DNA from: Parapedobacter tibetensis
GTDB lineage: Bacteria; Bacteroidota; Bacteroidia; Sphingobacteriales; Sphingobacteriaceae
NCBI RefSeq assembly: GCF_024643205.1
Contig: NZ_JAMKQJ010000010.1
Location: forward strand, 124,001-188,000
Reading direction: 5' to 3'
DNA length: 64,000 nucleotides
Each line of letters begins with the position of its first letter. The stretch's first letter is position 1. Under the pieces are notes generated by a model. That model ran no database searches, was not told where the DNA came from, and saw nothing but the letters and a program-made list of their open reading frames with translations. This document shows, piece after piece, positions 26,920 to 35,196 of the stretch. The translations under genes were made by a program, and so were the position numbers.

Positions 26920-29519
26920 GGATTTTCACAAATAGCATATGGATTATTTGGCTAGCTGTTTTCATGGTCGCATTCCCAACCCTTAACCGCGCAGCAGACG
27001 AAGGCTCAGGTTACCTCCAATGGGGGCAGCTTCCGGCAATCCCCGATAGCGTCGGCTTTGCTGGTTCTTTTGCTGGGGTATCTAATGGCACACTGCTGGT
27101 GGCCGGCGGGGCCAATTTCCCGAACGGCCAAACTCCTTGGAACGGTGGAACAAAATTATGGTATGACCACCTCTTTGCCTTGGAAAAACCCGATGGGGAA
27201 TGGAAGTATGCCGGGCAGCTGCCACGTAGGCTGGGATACGGCGTTTCGGCAAGCTGGATGGATGGAATGGTGTGTGTGGGCGGAAGCCATGCCGATGGGC
27301 ATTCCGGGGATGCCTTTATCGTGCGGTACCGCGATGGAAAAACGACCATTGAAGATTTGCCTCCACTCCCGCGACCATTGGCCAATGCCTGTGGGGCGCT
27401 GGTGGGGAATGTGCTCTACATTGCAGGAGGGATACATACCCCCGATGCGCAGATGGCATCGAGCGATTGCTGGTCGATGGACTTGGCTATGTCGCCCGGT
27501 CAACGACATTGGAAGCAGGAAGCACCCATACCCGGTCCCGGACGCATGCTGAGTGTGGCTGGTGTGCAAGATGGGGCATTCTTTGTGTTCAGTGGTGTGG
27601 AATTGGTAGACGGACAGCGTAGGTACCTGAACGATGCCTACCGCTTGAGTGCCGATGGGGAATGGACACGCCTGAACGATATGCCCGCATCGGTTGCCGC
27701 CGCACCTACGCCGGCCTATGCGGCAGGGCAGACTAGTTTGCTCATCATGGGGGGAGACGATGGTTCATTGGCGCAGGAAGCGGCAACATTGCAATCCCGG
27801 CACCCGGGGTTTTCCCATCAGGTGTGGAGCTACAATGTAGTTACCGATACCTGGGTAGCGATGGAATCCATCTCATCAGACAAACGGCCGGATGCCGAAG
27901 AAAATCCCAACGGCAGTACCTGGCCTGCGGTAACCACCACCTTGGTCAACTGGAATGGACAGCTAGTCATCCCCGGAGGAGAGGTGCGGCCGGCCACTCG
28001 CACACCGAGGGTGCTTATCGCACAACCTGTACAGCAAAAAGGCGTATTTTTGATGCTTGACTGGCTGGTGGTGCTGGCTTATTTCTTGTTGACCATCGCC
28101 ATCAGTGTCGTGGTATCCAGAAAGATGGGTGGCACCACATCCGACTTTTTCTTGGGGGGCAGTAAAATCCCCTGGTGGGCGGCAGGCTTGAGTATATTCG
28201 GAACAACCCTAAGCGCCCTTACCTTCATTGCCATCCCAGCGAAAGCTTATGCGACAAACTGGACATACTTGGTGAACAACCTGATGATCGTGGTGGTGGC
28301 ACCTTTTATTGTGTATCTGTATTTGCCTTACTTCCGTAAACTGAAAATCGTCAGCGTGTACGAGTATTTGGAGATTCGTTTTTCACGTTCCGTAAAGCTC
28401 CTGGCCAGTTTTGTGTTCCTCGTTTTCCAGATGAGCCGCTTGGGTGTGGTGATATACCTGCCTGCGCTGGTAGTGAGTTCGCTGATGGGTATTGATCTGG
28501 TGTATTGCATTATGGTCACAAGTTTGGTGACCACTGTTTACTGCTTTCTAGGGGGTATTGAGGCCGTGGTTTGGACCGATGTGATGCAAGTGGTTGTGTT
28601 GCTTGGTGGGGCGCTGGCCACCTTGTTTTACATTGCCTTTTCCTTGGATGGCGGATTTGTCCAGCTTTTTGGTGAAGCATCAGAAAACCATAAGCTGGTA
28701 CTTGCCGACTTGGGGAGCAGCCTATCTGAGCCGGTATTGTGGGTAATGATCATCGGGGGCTTTTTTGGCCAGTTGGTGACCTACTCCTCGGATCAGGTAG
28801 TGGTTCAACGCTATCTTACTACGTCTACTGAACAGAAAGCCCGCAAGTCGATATATACTAATGCATTGCTGACCATTCCAGCTTCTATTATCTTTTTTGG
28901 TGTAGGATCGGCGCTGTGGGTATATTTCAGGCATAATCCTGCCGCAATCAACCCGCATGGGCGGATTGACGATGTATTTCCCTGGTTCATTGCCCATGAG
29001 CTACCGTCCGGTGTTTCCGGCCTCGTGATTGCAGGTGTTTTTGCGGCTACGATGTCAACCATCAGCTCCAGCATGAATTCGATGGCTACGGTTATCACCA
29101 CTGATTTTTACAAATACCTCAAACCAGAGGCTCCAGACAAGAAGCAGTTTGTGTTTGCCAGGTGGACCACCGTTGCGATGGGAATCATCGGCTGTATGGT
29201 ATCGATATACATCGCTTCGCTGGGCAATACATCGATATGGGACCAATACATTGCTATCATCGGATTATTGGGTGGCTGTCTGGCCGGTATGTTTATGGCG
29301 GGAATACTGGTGAAGCGGATACATGCTCGGGCGGTCTTTTTCGGTTTCATCCTCAGTGCCACAGCGCTGTTCCTTGTCAAGCAGTTTACTTCCATCCATT
29401 TATTGTTGTATGCTGCCGTAGGGGTATTGGGATGTTTCACGGTAAGTTGGCTCGCCAGTTATTTAATCCCTGACCAAACGCAAGCAAAAATCAATTTTAA
29501 GCATACTGATGAAGATTAA
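26916..29519 (+). CDS. Kelch mutarotase fused to sodium:solute symporter (sialic acid importer)
   Basis: This is an 867-residue two-part protein. A signal-like helix (residues 5-25) is followed by a kelch propeller at about 30-370, with repeats such as GSFAGVSNGTLLVAGGANFP, CVGGSHADGHSGD and ALVGNVLYIAGGIHTPDA; these match the cyclically permuted NanM family that interconverts sialic acid anomers. From about residue 375 it is a sodium:solute symporter (SLC5-like) with GGSKIPWWAAGLSIFGTTLSALTFIAIPAK and about 13 membrane segments. The propeller is predicted to sit in the periplasm in front of the transport path. The frame is continuous, with no frameshift. It lies between nanA and the kinase gene, overlapping both. 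Confidence 0.9.
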   Translation: MRIFTNSIWIIWLAVFMVAFPTLNRAADEGSGYLQWGQLPAIPDSVGFAGSFAGVSNGTLLVAGGANFPNGQTPWNGGTKLWYDHLFALEKPDGEWKYAGQLPRRLGYGVSASWMDGMVCVGGSHADGHSGDAFIVRYRDGKTTIEDLPPLPRPLANACGALVGNVLYIAGGIHTPDAQMASSDCWSMDLAMSPGQRHWKQEAPIPGPGRMLSVAGVQDGAFFVFSGVELVDGQRRYLNDAYRLSADGEWTRLNDMPASVAAAPTPAYAAGQTSLLIMGGDDGSLAQEAATLQSRHPGFSHQVWSYNVVTDTWVAMESISSDKRPDAEENPNGSTWPAVTTTLVNWNGQLVIPGGEVRPATRTPRVLIAQPVQQKGVFLMLDWLVVLAYFLLTIAISVVVSRKMGGTTSDFFLGGSKIPWWAAGLSIFGTTLSALTFIAIPAKAYATNWTYLVNNLMIVVVAPFIVYLYLPYFRKLKIVSVYEYLEIRFSRSVKLLASFVFLVFQMSRLGVVIYLPALVVSSLMGIDLVYCIMVTSLVTTVYCFLGGIEAVVWTDVMQVVVLLGGALATLFYIAFSLDGGFVQLFGEASENHKLVLADLGSSLSEPVLWVMIIGGFFGQLVTYSSDQVVVQRYLTTSTEQKARKSIYTNALLTIPASIIFFGVGSALWVYFRHNPAAINPHGRIDDVFPWFIAHELPSGVSGLVIAGVFAATMSTISSSMNSMATVITTDFYKYLKPEAPDKKQFVFARWTTVAMGIIGCMVSIYIASLGNTSIWDQYIAIIGLLGGCLAGMFMAGILVKRIHARAVFFGFILSATALFLVKQFTSIHLLLYAAVGVLGCFTVSWLASYLIPDQTQAKINFKHTDED

Positions 29520-30399
29520 GTACGATAACGTGGCACTTGGCGCTGATATTGGCGGCTCGCATATCACAACGGGTTTGGTAGACTTGGGTAACGGTCGTCT
29601 CTTGGAAGATACGGTTGTACGAACCCCTGTCCAGTCGGATGGGAGTGCAGACGAAATCCTGAATGCATGGTCTGCGGCATTGCGCCGCAGTTGTCAAGGG
29701 CGGGCTGTTCCGCAGCGGGTAGGCCTGGCCATGCCCGGCCCGTTTGATTATGAAAAGGGCATATCGTGGATGAAAGGGATGGGTAAATATGAGAAGTTAT
29801 ATGGGGTGGATGTCCGTGAGGCGTTAGCGATGCGGCTAAACACCGCACCTGAAAATATCCTGTTCAAAAACGATGCAGCTTGTTTTCTACAAGGCGAGTT
29901 GTTGGCCTTATCGGGGGAAACACCAGGCCGTGTACTTGGGTTTACGCTGGGCACGGGATTCGGATCGGCATACGCAGTGGGCGGGGTTGCTGAAGATGCT
30001 GAATTGTGGAGGACCCCATTCGGGGAAAGTATTGCCGAAAACCATTTTTCCACCCGCTGGTTTGTCAGTCAGTATGAATCACGTACAGGAAAAACAGCAA
30101 CTGGTGTAGCCGAATTGTATCACATGGCTTCGGTAGATCTTAAGGTAGGGCAGCTATTTGAAGAATTTGGGTATAACCTTTCCTCGTTTTTGAATAGCAT
30201 TATCCAGCAGTTAACATGCGATACCATCATCATCGGTGGAAATATTGCAAAAGCCAGTGATTTGTTTTGGCCTATTCTTGAATCGGAATTTGGAGCACCG
30301 AATGGCATCGCATTGGCACCATGCCGGTTGGGTGAGATGGCACCAATATGGGGTGCCGCATCCTTACATGCGATGGCGAACGTTTCAAACAGCATTTGA
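29509..30399 (+). CDS. ROK-family kinase, probable N-acetylmannosamine kinase
   Basis: This 296-residue sugar kinase overlaps the transporter gene by 11 bases. The ATP-binding start is ALGADIGGSHITTGLVD, with the catalytic Asp in FKNDAACFLQGE, and GFTLGTGFGSA and DTIIIGGNIAKA follow. The zinc-binding Cys cluster typical of many ROK proteins is absent; the region reads GESIAENHFSTRWF. In this operon the likely substrate is N-acetylmannosamine released by NanA, giving ManNAc-6-phosphate. No nanE epimerase gene follows in the window. It converges with panD, with 9 bases between stops. Confidence 0.85.
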   Translation: MKIKYDNVALGADIGGSHITTGLVDLGNGRLLEDTVVRTPVQSDGSADEILNAWSAALRRSCQGRAVPQRVGLAMPGPFDYEKGISWMKGMGKYEKLYGVDVREALAMRLNTAPENILFKNDAACFLQGELLALSGETPGRVLGFTLGTGFGSAYAVGGVAEDAELWRTPFGESIAENHFSTRWFVSQYESRTGKTATGVAELYHMASVDLKVGQLFEEFGYNLSSFLNSIIQQLTCDTIIIGGNIAKASDLFWPILESEFGAPNGIALAPCRLGEMAPIWGAASLHAMANVSNSI

Positions 30400-30408
30400 A
30401 CCATCCAC

Positions 30409-30777
30409 CTAGTATTCATATCGCTCTACGGATGCAATTTGGTTGTCTTCCTTGGTGAATACCAGTATAGGTTGGTATGTGTCGGCTTCTTTTTCCGTCA
30501 TATTGCAAAAAGCGAGGATATGTATGGTGTCACCGTTTTTGGCATGTAGGGCCGCTCCTCCGTTCATACACACTTCACCACTTCCTCTTTTCCCAGGTAG
30601 TACATAGGTCATAATGCGGCTACCATTTACCACGTTATTGATATACACCTGCTCGTATTTTTTTATTTGGGCGGCATCAAGCAAATCAGCATCTATGGTG
30701 ATGGATCCATTATACGCTACATTTGCTTCGGTCACTTTTACAGTATGGATTTTTGACTTTAAGATATTGATTTCCAT
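30409..30777 (-). CDS. panD: Aspartate 1-decarboxylase-like protein
   Basis: This 122-residue protein matches PanD, the pyruvoyl enzyme making beta-alanine for pantothenate. It shows KSKIHTVKVTEANVAYNGSITIDADLLDAA, with the self-cleavage site Gly-Ser in YNGSIT near residue 25, then NVVNGSRIMTYVLPG and GGAALHAKNGD. The usual NGAAA motif reads NGGAA, and the C terminus (KEADTYQPILVF) follows the family. Length is normal. It lies downstream of the DUF6695-like gene on the same strand, 32 bases apart, and marks the end of the glycan locus. Confidence 0.9.
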   Translation of the reverse strand: MEINILKSKIHTVKVTEANVAYNGSITIDADLLDAAQIKKYEQVYINNVVNGSRIMTYVLPGKRGSGEVCMNGGAALHAKNGDTIHILAFCNMTEKEADTYQPILVFTKEDNQIASVERYEY

Positions 30778-30809
30778 TTTAATTCATTATATTTTTATCA
30801 TTAATATAG

Positions 30810-31802
30810 TTAGTTGTTTTCTTGTTGTTCAGTTACTAAACGTTCTGCTGCTATAGGCATGGCATTTAAGGTGATTTGTGTTTGCCCTTGTTGCAAGATA
30901 TACCGCTGGTAATGTAAGTGGTAAGTAAATTGATAAGGGACATGCGGCTCTATCGGTTGCCCTGCTTCACAGTTCACCCGGTATTCTTCATCGCCACGGC
31001 TGGTATATTTGATGACGGCATAGGAACCTGCTTTCGTAACCTGCTCAAGAAAAAACCAGGCCCCCTCGCCGATACCGCCCAACCATTGGGCAGATTTAGG
31101 TAAATGAGATGGTCTGCTGGGTTCTGAAATACATCCCGGTGTCCGGTCGCAAGGCAGCTGCTTTGCCTTGCCGGAAGAAAAGTTATGAAGTAGCAAATCT
31201 ATTTGTAAACGAAGGGATTGCCACCTGTTCATCTTCATTTTTGTCAACGAATTTTCGTAATAACAATAAATGGTGCCGTTAGTTACCGCATTTACTACAT
31301 TGCTCATCGGACTCGGCTTGATGCTTTCTGGATAAATAAGGGTGGCTTTTGCAGGATGTTTGTCTTTCATGCCTGCTGATAACGTTTGGGCCACAAAGCG
31401 GGAACAGCTATTATGGCCTTTAGCAATAGCGCCATATTTAATCAAGCCTTGGCTGACGAGGCGATTGGCTAATGTTGTTGCCTTCGCGTACGAAATTCCT
31501 TCGGATAGGGAAAAAAACATCCTCCCGCCCCCATGGGTAGCAAATTCCAATTGGTGCAATTCTTCCAAAATGGCATGTATATTTCCAATTTCGTTATTTC
31601 CCGTAATCGTTGCTTTGGTAAATAAGCGAAGTCTCGGATCAGATTCAGCCGAACGGGCCCGTCCATATCCGCGGGGTGTGATGTAACGGCCAAAGTCATA
31701 ATAGGCCATCGTTCCGCTTTCACGATGCAATAATACAATGGCTGCATGGCCTACCTTAAAATTCAGGTTTTTTACGATACCAAGGCGCTTCAGTACAGCC
31801 AT
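30810..31802 (-). CDS. DUF6695-like hypothetical protein, start uncertain
   Basis: I recognise this 330-residue protein only as a Bacteroidota family of unknown function (DUF6695-like). Blocks include VGHAAIVLLHRESGTMAYYDFGRYITPRGYGRARS and KYGAIAKGHNSCSRFVAQTL, which resemble a cysteine-containing papain-like or NlpC-like fold (His, Cys), but that is a guess. The first ATG is at 31802, yet the frame continues upstream with plausible coding sequence (ALVIAWPDVTARGDEKW) to a stop just before 31898, with no ATG, GTG or TTG. Translation may begin at a rare codon (ATT at 31898, or CTG) or a start may be lost. Confidence 0.75.
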   Translation of the reverse strand: MAVLKRLGIVKNLNFKVGHAAIVLLHRESGTMAYYDFGRYITPRGYGRARSAESDPRLRLFTKATITGNNEIGNIHAILEELHQLEFATHGGGRMFFSLSEGISYAKATTLANRLVSQGLIKYGAIAKGHNSCSRFVAQTLSAGMKDKHPAKATLIYPESIKPSPMSNVVNAVTNGTIYCYYENSLTKMKMNRWQSLRLQIDLLLHNFSSGKAKQLPCDRTPGCISEPSRPSHLPKSAQWLGGIGEGAWFFLEQVTKAGSYAVIKYTSRGDEEYRVNCEAGQPIEPHVPYQFTYHLHYQRYILQQGQTQITLNAMPIAAERLVTEQQENN

Positions 31803-32006
31803 CCACTTCTCATCTCCCCGCGCTGTTACATCAGGCCAAGCGATTACTAATGCTAAATCTTTACTGTCCAGATAGTCCTCCGTCTCTAAGTCCTTAATTT
31901 ATATTTACTATTCGATATACATACATCGTTTGCGAAACTAAGCATTATCATTTACTCTCCTCTATTTTTAAGGTTTTTTAACACATTGGATTCATTAATT
32001 CCTCCC

Positions 32007-32025
32007 TGTAACGCATAACGTTACA
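32007..32025. promoter_or_regulatory. Inverted repeat TGTAACG-N5-CGTTACA between divergent genes
   Basis: A perfect 7-base inverted repeat with loop CATAA sits in the 240-base gap between the divergent genes at 31802 and 32139. Its centre GCATAACGTTA recurs at 15531-15541. It may be an operator or a small hairpin; no regulator gene is adjacent. The rest of the gap shows only AT-rich sequence. Confidence 0.45.
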
Positions 32026-32138
32026 TCGCATTGAAACCCCACCCTCAAATCTGTACCAGAAAACTTACCCAAGTAATTTAAATTTATCATGATATTGTTG
32101 CAGAAATTATCATTTTTGCAATCCGGATAGTAAACAAT

Positions 32139-35100
32139 GTGATAAACCATAAGATGAAGAGTTTTTTTAATGCCGTTTCGACTAAATCGATTTTATTTTT
32201 TCTGGCTGTGGCGGTCTGTATCGCTGTAAATTCCTGCAATAAACGCAGCGGAAAACCGCGGGTACTGGTATTCAGCAAAACAGCTGCATTTTACCATAAA
32301 TCCATCCCCGCGGGGAATGAAGCGTTGCTGAAGCTGGGAAGGGAAAATGGTATTGATATCGATACCACCACCAATGCGGCATGGTTCCATGAAGACAGTT
32401 TGGCAAAATATGCTGCCGTGGTATTCCTGAGCACAACAGGGAATGTACTCAACCATTATCAGGAAGTGGCATTTGAACGGTATATCCAAGCAGGAGGTAG
32501 TTTCGTGGGTATCCATGCGGCATCCGATACGGAATATGATTGGGGATGGTATGGCCGTTTGGTGGGTGGGTATTTCAAGAACCATCCACGGCCCCAACCG
32601 GCAACTTTCCATGTCATCGATTCGGGACACCCCGCTACGGAAGGCTTGCCGCAGACATTTACCTATGATGACGAATGGTATAATTTCACCAAACTTTCCC
32701 CAGCTATCAACGTGCTCATTACGATTGACGAAAGCAGCTACGAGGGTGGGGAAAACGGCGAACGGCACCCAATGGCTTGGTACCACGATTACGATGGGGG
32801 AAGATCGTTTTTCACGGCCTTTGGCCATTCTCCGGAATCGTTTCGGGATTCCTTGCATTTGAAACATATATTGGGGGGCTTGCACTACGCCATCGGCAAA
32901 AACCATAAACTGAATTACCGCAAGGCAAAAAGCAAGCCTGTGCCGGAAAGGCAGCGTTTCGTGAAAACGCAATTGCACCAAGGCGGTCTGTTTGAGCCCA
33001 CGGAGATGACTATACTGCCCAACTTTGATATCCTGGTGGCCCAGCGGCGGGGTGAGCTAATGCTGTACCAAGAGGAAACACGGGAAGTAAAGCAGGTGGG
33101 TTTTCTGGATGTGTACCACAAGACTGAAGTGCCCAAGGTCAATGCCGAGGAAGGTTTCATGGGATTGGCCGTTGACCCAGATTATGAACACAACAACTAT
33201 ATTTATGCTTTCTATAGCCCTGCTGATACATCGGTAAACCGCCTTTCACGTTTTGTCTATCGCAATGATACCTTAGACCGGAGTACCGAGCAGGTGGTAC
33301 TGCAATTTTATTCGCAACGCGACATCTGCTGCCATACGGGTGGTTCCATCGCTTTTGACAGCGAGGGGCTGCTGTACCTATCGACAGGCGACAACTCGAC
33401 ACCTTTTGACCAACCCGACCCCTCCTATAAGAACCATGGTTTTGCGCCATTGGATAGCCGCCCGGGATATGAGCAATATGATGCCCGTCGTTCAGCGGGC
33501 AACAGCAATGACCTAAGAGGTAAGATTCTTCGCATAAAAGTGTTGCCCGATGGTAGCTATGAAATTCCGGATGGCAACCTGTTTCCAGCTGGGCAGGAGC
33601 GGACCAAGCCGGAGATTTATGTGATGGGCAACCGCAATCCTTATCGCATTTCCGTCGACCAGAAAAATGGGTTCCTCTACTGGGGAGAGGTGGGTCCGGA
33701 TGCCAATAACGACAGCTTGGCTACCCGTGGCCCCCGTGGATATGACGAAGTGAACCAAGCAAGGCAAGCCGGTTTCTTTGGCTGGCCCTTCTTCGTGGGC
33801 GACAATTATGCGTACCGCAAATACAATTATGCTACAGGACAGTCTGGTGAAACCTTCAATCCGGACAAGCCCGAAAACAATTCGCCGAACAACACGGGGA
33901 TACAGGCGTTGCCGCCTGCACAACCCGCCTATGTCTGGTACCCTTATGCAGCATCGCCACAGTTCCCTCAGGTGGGCACAGGTGGGCGCAATGCGATGAC
34001 CGGACCGGTATATTATGAAGATATGTTCCCAAAAGCTACCCGCTATCCGGATTATTACGATGAGAAACTAATGATCTACGATTGGATACGGGGCTGGATC
34101 AAGGCAGTGACGATGTTGCCAAATGGCGACTTTGACAAGATGGAGCCGTTTATAGAGGGGGTTAAGTTTGCCAACCCCATCGACATGGAAGTAGGACGGG
34201 ATGGCAGGATCTATGTGCTTGAATATGGTTCTGGATGGTTTTCCAAGAATGAAGATGCCGGTATAGCCCGTATCGATTACATCTCAGGCAATCTTCCGCC
34301 GCAGGTAGGCGATATTGTGGTGGAGAAAAACAATGGCAAGGTGCCTTTCACCGTGAAGGCCAGGGTGGAAGCCACGGATTATGAGAACGACAAGCTCACA
34401 TACACTTGGAAAATCGGGGAAGTAACCCAGCAAACGAATGAACCTTTACTTACCCATACATTGGATAGGGTAGGGGAATATGCCATCAGCGTAACGGTGG
34501 AAGATCCTTCCAAAGGTAACGCGGAAAGCAACCCCATTACGGTCTATGCTGGCAATGAAAACCCCGAAGTGGAGATTGTACTCACGAACACCGATGGTTT
34601 TTATACCCCAGGGGAAACCATTGGCTATGAGGTAAAAGTGGATGACCGTGGGCGCGCGATTGACACATCTAACCTGGTGATATCCATCGATTATATCAAG
34701 GGTACAGACATGGCAGGTGCGTCTTTAGGTCACCAGCAAGTATCAGAAATTGTATTGGGAAGGAGCCTGATGATGGCTTCCGACTGTCAGTCGTGCCACA
34801 AAATCGATGAACCCAGTATTGGACCTTCCTATATGCAGGTAGCTACCCGCTATAAGCAGCGGAAGGATGTATCAAGCTACCTCGTCGAAAAAATCACACA
34901 AGGGGGCAGCGGCGTATGGGGAGAGGTGGCCATGGCAGCGCATCCGGATATGAAGGAATCCGAAGCTAGGCAAATCGTGCAATGGATCATGTCGTTGGCG
35001 GATGACCAAAGCGCCAAGCGCAAATCCTTGCCGGCTAAGGGAACCTTTGTGGCCAGACCTCCATCAGACGATGGCAAGCAAACGGTCTTGCGCATTACTG

Positions 35101-35180
35101 CCCAGTATACCAATAGCCCAGAAATGGGTATCAGGCCGTTGTCAGGATCGAAAACGGTTGACCTCAACCTCAAAGAATAA
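32139..35180 (+). CDS. Multidomain lipoprotein: ThuA, sorbosone dehydrogenase-like, PKD, cytochrome c
   Basis: This 1013-residue lipoprotein (lipobox VNSC after a signal starting at Met6) combines four domains. Residues 40-262 are ThuA-like (RVLVFSKTAAFYHKSIPAGNEAL, GGSFVGIHAASDTEYDW). Residues 275-705 are a glucose/sorbosone dehydrogenase-type propeller (EEGFMGLAVDPDYEHNNYIY, VMGNRNPYRIS). Residues 720-805 are PKD-like (YTWKIGEVTQ). Near residue 883 a CQSCH heme motif starts a monoheme cytochrome c domain ending IVQWIMSL. It is probably a periplasmic or surface sugar dehydrogenase passing electrons to the attached heme. Exact substrate is unknown. Confidence 0.9.
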   Translation: MINHKMKSFFNAVSTKSILFFLAVAVCIAVNSCNKRSGKPRVLVFSKTAAFYHKSIPAGNEALLKLGRENGIDIDTTTNAAWFHEDSLAKYAAVVFLSTTGNVLNHYQEVAFERYIQAGGSFVGIHAASDTEYDWGWYGRLVGGYFKNHPRPQPATFHVIDSGHPATEGLPQTFTYDDEWYNFTKLSPAINVLITIDESSYEGGENGERHPMAWYHDYDGGRSFFTAFGHSPESFRDSLHLKHILGGLHYAIGKNHKLNYRKAKSKPVPERQRFVKTQLHQGGLFEPTEMTILPNFDILVAQRRGELMLYQEETREVKQVGFLDVYHKTEVPKVNAEEGFMGLAVDPDYEHNNYIYAFYSPADTSVNRLSRFVYRNDTLDRSTEQVVLQFYSQRDICCHTGGSIAFDSEGLLYLSTGDNSTPFDQPDPSYKNHGFAPLDSRPGYEQYDARRSAGNSNDLRGKILRIKVLPDGSYEIPDGNLFPAGQERTKPEIYVMGNRNPYRISVDQKNGFLYWGEVGPDANNDSLATRGPRGYDEVNQARQAGFFGWPFFVGDNYAYRKYNYATGQSGETFNPDKPENNSPNNTGIQALPPAQPAYVWYPYAASPQFPQVGTGGRNAMTGPVYYEDMFPKATRYPDYYDEKLMIYDWIRGWIKAVTMLPNGDFDKMEPFIEGVKFANPIDMEVGRDGRIYVLEYGSGWFSKNEDAGIARIDYISGNLPPQVGDIVVEKNNGKVPFTVKARVEATDYENDKLTYTWKIGEVTQQTNEPLLTHTLDRVGEYAISVTVEDPSKGNAESNPITVYAGNENPEVEIVLTNTDGFYTPGETIGYEVKVDDRGRAIDTSNLVISIDYIKGTDMAGASLGHQQVSEIVLGRSLMMASDCQSCHKIDEPSIGPSYMQVATRYKQRKDVSSYLVEKITQGGSGVWGEVAMAAHPDMKESEARQIVQWIMSLADDQSAKRKSLPAKGTFVARPPSDDGKQTVLRITAQYTNSPEMGIRPLSGSKTVDLNLKE

Positions 35181-35196
35181 CAATGCTTGTCATTGA

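Noticed and set aside
26916..29519. The kelch-symporter gene as two genes merged by a sequencing error
   Set aside because: The frame is continuous with sensible linker sequence on both sides, and the overlaps with its neighbours leave no trace of a lost stop and start.
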